Below are positions 58,033-64,000 of a stretch of 64,000 nucleotides of DNA, piece after piece. The notes under the pieces are model-generated. The model had not been told where the DNA came from and did no database searches. It worked only from the letters and a program-made list of their open reading frames with translations. The stretch covers positions 3,105,001 to 3,169,000 of the forward strand of contig JAULJL010000010.1 of the NCBI GenBank assembly GCA_030761205.1, written 5' to 3'. Within the stretch, counting starts at the first letter, position 1, and every line of letters starts with the position of its first letter. Source of the stretch: Fremontodendron californicum. Lineage: Eukaryota > Streptophyta > Magnoliopsida > Malvales > Malvaceae. A program made the position numbers and the translations under genes.

Positions 58033-58760
58033 GGAAAAGACTGAAATAGCATAGTTTTGATAAGTAACCCAAAATCAAAAGTATTGATTTGTCACAATTT
58101 GCATTGATAGAATGCTTTGAAACATTGAAATGCAAAATCAAACAGAAGATTTAGATTGAACAGGAGCAATGCAAAGTTAACAAACAGAAACAACTCGAAA
58201 AATTAATAAACATGATTTATTAAAAAAGTGAAAAGTGTTCAAATATTTTGTTCCAATTCTCATTTTCCCTTGAATTTCCTCATATTACCTAAAAAGAAAA
58301 ACTAACAAGTACCATTGCCAAAAACTATCTAAGAATTCATGAAATTGAAACATTAAAAACATGAGAATTAGAATAAATCTTCACCTTTTTAATCTAATCA
58401 AAACTATCTGAAATTTGGAAACGCAAATTCAATAAGAATAAATTAACATGTTTTCCTCCAAAATTCTCCAAAAAAATCTCACAGAAAAGTGAAATTAAGA
58501 GAGAGAGATGAATAACATACCTTCTTTTTCTTCTTTTGCTTGTCTTCTTAACGTAATTGTTCAGTGAAAAAAAGCAAAAGAAAATGGAAATGGCGACGAC
58601 TGATTGCTTTCTTTCCCGCTGAAAAGTCTTCAAAGTAAATAACAGTCAAAACTAAAAACCGCCAGATTCTGTTCCTCCAAACAAACAAACAAAGCTGCCA
58701 ACACCGATCTCCAGCGCCACCGCCACCGCCACCAGCTCGGGTGCAGAGGTTAGAGAGAAA
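58033..58760 (-). promoter_or_regulatory. BT4 5' leader with a probable intron
   Basis: On the minus strand GAAG/GTATGTTA at 58520-58521 is a good donor and TCTTTTCCAG/ATTC at about 58032 a good acceptor upstream of the ATG at 57969. The GC-richer, CACCGCC-containing stretch 58640-58760 would be the first leader exon and promoter-proximal DNA. Inferred from splice motifs only. Confidence 0.45.
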
Positions 58761-58799
58761 GAAATTAGAAGTTTAATTTAAAAAAAAAAGAATCAATAG

Positions 58800-61085
58800 A
58801 TTTTAAAAATCTGTTAATTTCTAATTCCACTCTGTGCCGACCAAAATCATTTTTATGCTGTCAGCAAAACTCCCTAAAGTATCGTGCATGATTTCGCTAA
58901 CTCACTTCCACGTCATTTCCCCATTCATTCCTCACGCGCTTAATTTCCCGCGTTTTAATCTCCTCTCCGTTAAAAAAAAAAAATCTAACTGTTTCAACGG
59001 TTTTTGACTTTTGAGTAAATTCTTTTTACAGCTATTTGTTTGCTGTCTACGAAAAACTGGCGGTCGGGCGCTGCCAAATGCCAATATGTTTTGGTTCGTT
59101 AATTAGCTGGACCGGGACGGTGTGGGAGTGAATAATTTAATTATTTGTTTTAGTTTAGACAAAGACGTTTTGCCTTTATTTTTTTCGTGTTTGTAGCTGG
59201 TGCCTGATAGATCTTCTAATTAGTATATGCGTATTTGTATTGTATTTTTTATGTTAGTTGTGTAAATATAAAATAATAAAAATTATTAAATTGTTAAAAT
59301 TTTAAATATTAATATGATATGTATATTAAACGTCTAATATCATATTTATTATATTATTTTTATAATAATTAAATATATTATATTCGTATCATATTTTTAT
59401 ATTATATCTAAAATTATTAAATTTAGCTTTGGGTACATAAATTGACACAAGATATGAGCAGTTGATCGATACTTTACGTGTAATTTGCATTTTGAATTAC
59501 TGAATTTAATATTAATTTTCATTTAAGTTAAAAACTTTTAATTTTATCAAATTACATCACTGAACTTTTATTATTAATAAATTAAGTCATTTATGCTAAT
59601 TTTGTTGAGTAAATCTAACGAAAAAATTGATTCAGCATGCATATATTTTTTATATCTCATTAAGATAATGCCTAACTGACATTTTAAGTAAAAAAAAATT
59701 AATGCTTAATCTGCTTTTTCGTTAGAATTATTTTACGAAATTAGCATAAATGACCTAATTTATTAATAATAAAAGTTTAATTATGTAATTTAATAAAATT
59801 AAATATTTGTAATCTATATAAAAATTGATATTAAATTCAATGATTCAAAATATAAATTACTCATACTTTATCATCAACTAAATCTTTCAAATGTTGACTT
59901 TAAATGGTGAGTAATTCTAAGGTGCATAAATATTAAAGATAATCATTAGATTTATGAAACTTGGTTTTATGGCTAAGATCAAACTATGGGTTGGTCTAGA
60001 ATCTTTTTATGGGTATTTTTTGTGATTTGAGAATTAAATATTCAAACCTTATTTTTTAAAATTCAAAATCATGCATCAGTCAATAAATTAAAATTTTGAC
60101 TGCTTTGATTATTTATTATTTTTTAAGCAGATAACCATATTGACACTATATTTTTTTAGTGGCATATTGAGTTATTGACACTTGATAATTTATACATAAA
60201 AATTTATCATACTTTTACAGGTATAGTTTATGTCTAAAACACCATTTTCTCTACAACTCATTGATATGATCACAACCCAATTTGGAAACTTTGAGTTTGG
60301 GTTTTGATTGCTTTTCAAATTGCAATGAGTTATTGTATTGAATTAAACTTAATCTTTTGAGAAAGGGGATTCCAAAACGTTCCTTAAACGGAAGATTATA
60401 TGTATTATATCATATTAAACCAAATGTTCAAGTTCCATTAAGTTTAGTATTGTAAAAGTGACTTTGCATTTGCAAAGCCTCACTAGGGCCTAAACCATAT
60501 GTATTTGAACTTGTCTTCAAGTTCAGTTAGTTTTTCATATTTGGAAGTGTCATCTAAGAATTTTTCCTAAATCATAATTAATTAGATTTGGAGACACCAA
60601 CAGCATCAAAGGTGTCGTTTTATGGTTGTACATCAATAAACACGATTCAAAGTACAAGCATAAAATGTGACAGAGTACTGCACATGGATGAAGATTTGAG
60701 ATAAATGACAAACCCTTATCCCAGCTTTGGATCAAGCAAACTTTAATTGCATGCCTAGTGGTACCCTTGGATAATCCCAACTAATAAAATTGATAAACAA
60801 CCAGGCATTAATTGTTTAAGAGTTTAAGACAGGGAATTCCTCCATTCAAAGGAAGGAGAGGGGATAAAGTTGAAAATCAGATTTTCTTTGTCAGCCATTA
60901 TCACTCAGCAATCAGCTCTTGTAGCTGTTTGACAGGGAAAAACTAAGGAGAAAGAAACAGTCTGTTAGGTTCAGCCCGGGAAGTTGTAAACATGCTTCTG
61001 GGTTGGAAGTATTTGATTGGGTTTCGTTGAAGCCTTTGGGCCTATACATTATCATAGCTGCCTGGCCCAAATAAATGGGCTCATT
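58800..61085. other. Intergenic DNA upstream of BT4
   Basis: AT-rich apart from a GC-richer part near 58900-59120. It holds the foldback element at 59460-59879. No gene recognised; frames near 60550-60780 and 60912-61103 show no domain. Confidence 0.5.
59460..59879. mobile_element. Foldback MITE with ~180-bp inverted arms
   Basis: The left arm (GTTGATCGATACTTTACG... TTTTGAATTACTGAATTTAA ... TTATTATTAATAAATTAAGTC) pairs along its whole length with the right arm, ending ACTTTATCATCAAC. Only about 60 bp is unpaired in the middle. No obvious target duplication and no frame. Long arms are seen in Mutator-like MITEs and foldback elements. Confidence 0.7.
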
Positions 61086-61088
61086 GCT

Positions 61089-61096
61089 AAAAAAAA
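61089..61096 (-). terminator. Pol III terminator of tRNA-Val
   Basis: Eight A on the plus strand, so eight T on the transcribed strand, starting 17 bases after the tRNA 3' end. Confidence 0.8.
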
Positions 61097-61113
61097 TGCT
61101 CAAAATAATTAAT

Positions 61114-61186
61114 GGCGTCGCCCGGACTCGAACCGGAGACCTTCAGTGTGTTAGACTGACGTGATAACCAACTACACCACGACACC
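61114..61186 (-). tRNA. tRNA-Val (anticodon AAC)
   Basis: On the minus strand the 73-nt sequence folds as a complete cloverleaf. The acceptor stem GGTGTCG pairs with CGACGCC (one G-T pair). The A box is GTGTAGTTGGTTATC. The anticodon stem TCAGT/ACTGA carries loop CTAACAC with AAC in the centre, which reads GTT (Val; A34 is normally changed to inosine). The T arm is CCGGTTCGAGTCCGG. No intron and no CCA encoded. An oligo-T terminator follows at 61089-61096. All invariant bases look intact, so the gene is probably active. Confidence 0.96.
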
Positions 61187-61261
61187 ATTGATGCATCAGT
61201 CTTGTAAAATGCATTAATTCATTTGTATGGATAATGCAAGTTAAAAAGGAATGATATATAT

Positions 61262-61391
61262 TTTTTGTACAAAGGAAGCCATAGGGATAAGGAAAATAAT
61301 TGTAAATACTAGGATTCGAATTCTGAACCTGCTAAATGTCACCTCTTAAGGATGATTGCATGAACTAACTGAGCTAAACTCCGAGTTCGGA
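61262..61391 (-). repeat. tRNA-derived SINE, copy 4 (best preserved)
   Basis: On the minus strand GGAGTTTAGCTCAGTTAGTTC is a good pol III A box, and AGAATTCGAATCCTAG a near-standard B box about 50 bases on, followed by TATTTACAATTATTTTCC. It lies 75 bp from the tRNA-Val gene but is not a copy of it. Confidence 0.7.
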
Positions 61392-61399
61392 ATGATACT

Positions 61400-62420
61400 T
61401 TTTTAATATTGAGATTTTGTTTTTGAGTAGAGGACCATTAAGGGCATTTGCAATGGTTAAATTTGAGTATTTATCTATGGTACATTATCTATATTAATAT
61501 TAAATTTTTTGACTGAATTTAATGTTACGAGTCAAGTGACATCAACTTAGTTAAAAAATTATCAGAAAGGATTTTAAAATATTATAATAAAAAATTACAA
61601 AAATTATCCACTTCTGCATAAAAAACTTTTTAATAAATTTTTTTTTTCAAAACTTAAAAAAAAAAAAAACGCACAATGTGGGTGTACGAATCCTAGTATA
61701 TATAAAATTACTATTTCATACACCGTTAATGAAAAATTTAAAATTAATAAAGTAAATTAAAAAAAAATATTATGTGTTTCTTTTATTATTAATTTTTTAA
61801 ATACATTTTAATAATATATGTAGCAATTCATTAATTTCACTGATAAAATTTAAAATTCCACCCATATTATATTAAATATATAAAAATTTGCCAATAAAAA
61901 GTTAAACATGTCATTGCACTATATTTATATATCCAACTACATTGGTTTTTCATGTCTGACCATAATAATTAGTAGTATAGAAGAAATAACAATCTATATT
62001 GTCTTGATATCGAGAGACTAACTATCAATTTCATGAAGAAAAAAAAAAAAAAACTGAAAAAGACATGGTATATATTGGAACCATGATTTTTCCCCCCCAA
62101 CACACACTGAGAATTTGTTGGTTAGTAGATCGATTCGAAAAACATCTAAAAATCACACAGATCAGTCAAAGTTGTTGCTGACCCATCTTGGAGTTCCCCA
62201 AGAATTTTCAGTCAAAGGTTTTTTAGTCGTCAGCACTAAGACCCAAGCAAAAACAACACCCCCGGCCTTGCAATTGCAAATGCAGCAGCAGCCAGCAGGC
62301 ACTGCAAATAAATACATAAACTATAAGTCTATATATATAGAATTGATGGCAATAATAATATATATCATATTTGTGTAAGTGGGAGAGGGAGAGGGTTGGG
62401 TTGGCAAAGGGCCAAAGGCA
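61400..62420. other. AT-rich intergenic DNA
   Basis: No gene recognised on either strand. Confidence 0.5.
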
Positions 62421-62439
62421 AAAAGGGGCAAACTTTTGG

Positions 62440-62461
62440 ATAGAGGAGGAGCGTCTTCATA

Positions 62462-62524
<63 letters not shown>

Positions 62525-62572
62525 CCAGACTGGGAGTGGTCCAGCCTTTGGCACGTGAAGACGCTCCTCCAT
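62440..62572. repeat. Hairpin with an (AT)n microsatellite in its loop
   Basis: GGAGGAGCGTCTTCA at about 62444-62458 is exactly complementary to TGAAGACGCTCCTCC at about 62557-62571. Between them are about 29 AT units (62465-62522) and a short GC-richer piece (CCAGACTGGGAGTGGTCCAG). Confidence 0.7.
62465..62522. repeat. (AT)n microsatellite
   Basis: About 29 uninterrupted AT units, the longest in the window and likely variable in length. Confidence 0.95.
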
Positions 62573-63061
62573 CACCTCCCCTGCAATTATCTTCAACTGT
62601 GTTATCATACCAACTATCAATGCCTTTTCTTGGCTTTCCCCGGCCCTTAGCAGCCCCGCTTTAGTTAATTAGATTTGATAATTTTGGACACGATATGATA
62701 ACATGACATAAAATATTATACGAGAAAAATAATTAAAATTAAACATAAAACACAATACGACACGAATATACTAACGTGTTAAAATCTATTTAACCATGCT
62801 TTTCCACTCCCTCCAAATCTCCCTTATTTTAACAAACCAGTGGGACCTTAATGTATACTTGTAGTGTGTAGTATTAATGGGACAATGTTTGTTTACATTT
62901 TTTTTTTCCTTTCCCAATTTTGAGAATTGATGACTGTTTGTTGCATCCATTTTAAAAAATGATGTAGTCCCCCTCATGAAGAAAACAAGCATGAGAAAAT
63001 ATGTGTAAACTTATTTATGGGTTAATCTTATGTTGGCCCAAGCAAATTTTTTTTTTTTTTT

Positions 63062-63285
63062 TCTAATTTGAGGAAAGGGGATTTATAATCTTTTTAACTC
63101 TTTGAATAGACGATTATGCATTAATCACTGAACTAAATGCTCAGTACTTTACCTAACCAAATTTAAATGATGACATTTTTTTTTATCTTTTTTTTTTTTT
63201 TTATATTTGGGAAATGGGAAATCTTGCTTTTTTAGAATTGAGAATCATGCACTAATAACTTAGCTAAATGTTGAGTGTTGAAAAT
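63062..63285 (-). repeat. Two tandem copies of a second SINE-like repeat
   Basis: On the minus strand both 63062-63165 and 63190-63285 read CATTTAG(T/C)T(C/A)AG... then TGCAT(A/G)AT(C/T), and a decayed B-box region leading to (A/C)CCC(A/T)TTTCC. The pattern suggests tRNA-derived SINEs, strongly decayed. Confidence 0.45.
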
Positions 63286-64000
63286 TTTATATTGTTAATG
63301 AAAATGTTGTTATAAGGAACTGATCTAACTTTCAAAGAGGTTCAAATTAAGTTTATAGAGTATGCTACTTGTGTTAGATATGCCATTTTTCTAAATAAAG
63401 AAATGAAGAATTATATACATTAAATTCTTTCCAAGGTGAAACATTGAATGTTCATATCTTTCAACCATTTCCTATTTAATTAGTTAGCTACCAAATTTAT
63501 ATAAATGCTACATCAGTAGCTCAATGCCTCGATATGTTAGCTTTTAAAAAAAATAAAATTACAGCTTGTATTCACATCTTTCAACCCTTTACCTCATTTA
63601 GCTATTAAATTCACATAAATACATTTACATTATTTTATATTGTAGGAAAAGCAAAGAAAATAGAAGGAAATGGGTTAGAAAATAAAAAATAAAAAGAAAG
63701 TAGAGAAAGAAAATTTCTTTTTCTTTTATTGTGTTTGGTATGAACGATGAAAAATTAAAGAAAAGAAAAAGATTAGAAATCAAATTACAAATAAAATTAT
63801 TATTTTAAGAATTTGGAGGAAAAAGAAAGGTAAAAATCTACCCATTTTACTTTCGTCTTAATTTTTTTCCTACTAAATGGAAAAAATTATAGAAAAAATT
63901 TATTTTTTTCTTCTACTTCCTTTCATTTAATGTTACCAAGATTCTAACATGAGATTTGCATGTTCATTAGAATTTGTCCAATTTTTTTTTTTATACTTTT

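Noticed and set aside
60912..61103. 63-codon minus-strand frame next to the tRNA
   Set aside because: No domain or codon signal, and it overlaps the pol III terminator region.
62205..62640. Possible known microRNA gene (miR399-like GTGCCAAAGG near the hairpin)
   Set aside because: The match is too short and not in the right place in the stem; I could not match any known microRNA.
62321..62664. Frames containing (Ile-Tyr)n or (Tyr-Ile)n
   Set aside because: Translations of the AT microsatellite, not proteins.
1..64000. CRISPR arrays, operons, prophage or defence systems
   Set aside because: The window is eukaryotic nuclear DNA with introns; the regular repeats are MITE arms and microsatellites.

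Overview
The window is plant nuclear DNA. It is AT-rich, its genes are split by GT-AG introns, and it carries Ty1/copia and LINE retrotransposons, many short inverted-repeat elements and a plant-type tRNA gene. The protein families (NPY/NPH3, GH17-X8, class I formin, BTB-TAZ) point to a eudicot; the species cannot be named from this sequence.

Five protein genes are supported. In order they are an NPY-type BTB/NPH3 gene (minus, 9190-14019, 4 exons), a small uncharacterised coiled-coil gene (plus, 25588-26585, 4 short exons), a GH17-like/X8 gene (minus, 28532-35185) broken by a retrotransposon, a class I formin of the FH6 type (plus, 49971-53687, 4 exons) and a BTB/TAZ gene of the BT4 type (minus, 55738-57969, 5 exons). 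A tRNA-Val(AAC) gene lies at 61114-61186. From memory, NPY3, a GH17 gene, FH6 and BT4 are near neighbours at the end of Arabidopsis chromosome 5 (At5g67440 to At5g67480), so this looks like an old conserved block swollen by repeats. The genes act in separate processes: NPY in auxin-dependent organ formation, formin in actin nucleation, BT4 in calcium- and stress-linked signalling, and GH17-X8 at the cell wall or plasmodesmata. Nothing suggests they form one pathway.

Repeats shape the rest. Positions 0.7-7.9 kb are a nest: one decayed minus-strand LINE cut by three hAT-type MITEs and a Tourist-like MITE, the last itself holding a defective copia element (2245-6667). At 29682-34824 a full-length copia element with one uninterrupted 1306-residue gag-pol frame and LTRs differing at a single base sits in exon 2 of the GH17-X8 gene. 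Between 36 and 50 kb there are many hAT-type MITEs. Five elements in the window have perfect 8-bp target duplications, and several share an unusual build in which the arms are made of one short motif repeated many times.

I found no convincing new multi-gene system. The most useful results are the very young gene-breaking copia insertion, the resolved nest, the hAT-MITE families with reiterated arms, and the small coiled-coil gene. Stretches 14-25 kb, 26.6-28.5 kb, 38.4-40.2 kb, 42.5-44.7 kb, 47.8-49.5 kb and 61.4-64 kb hold little besides AT-rich DNA and repeat remnants.
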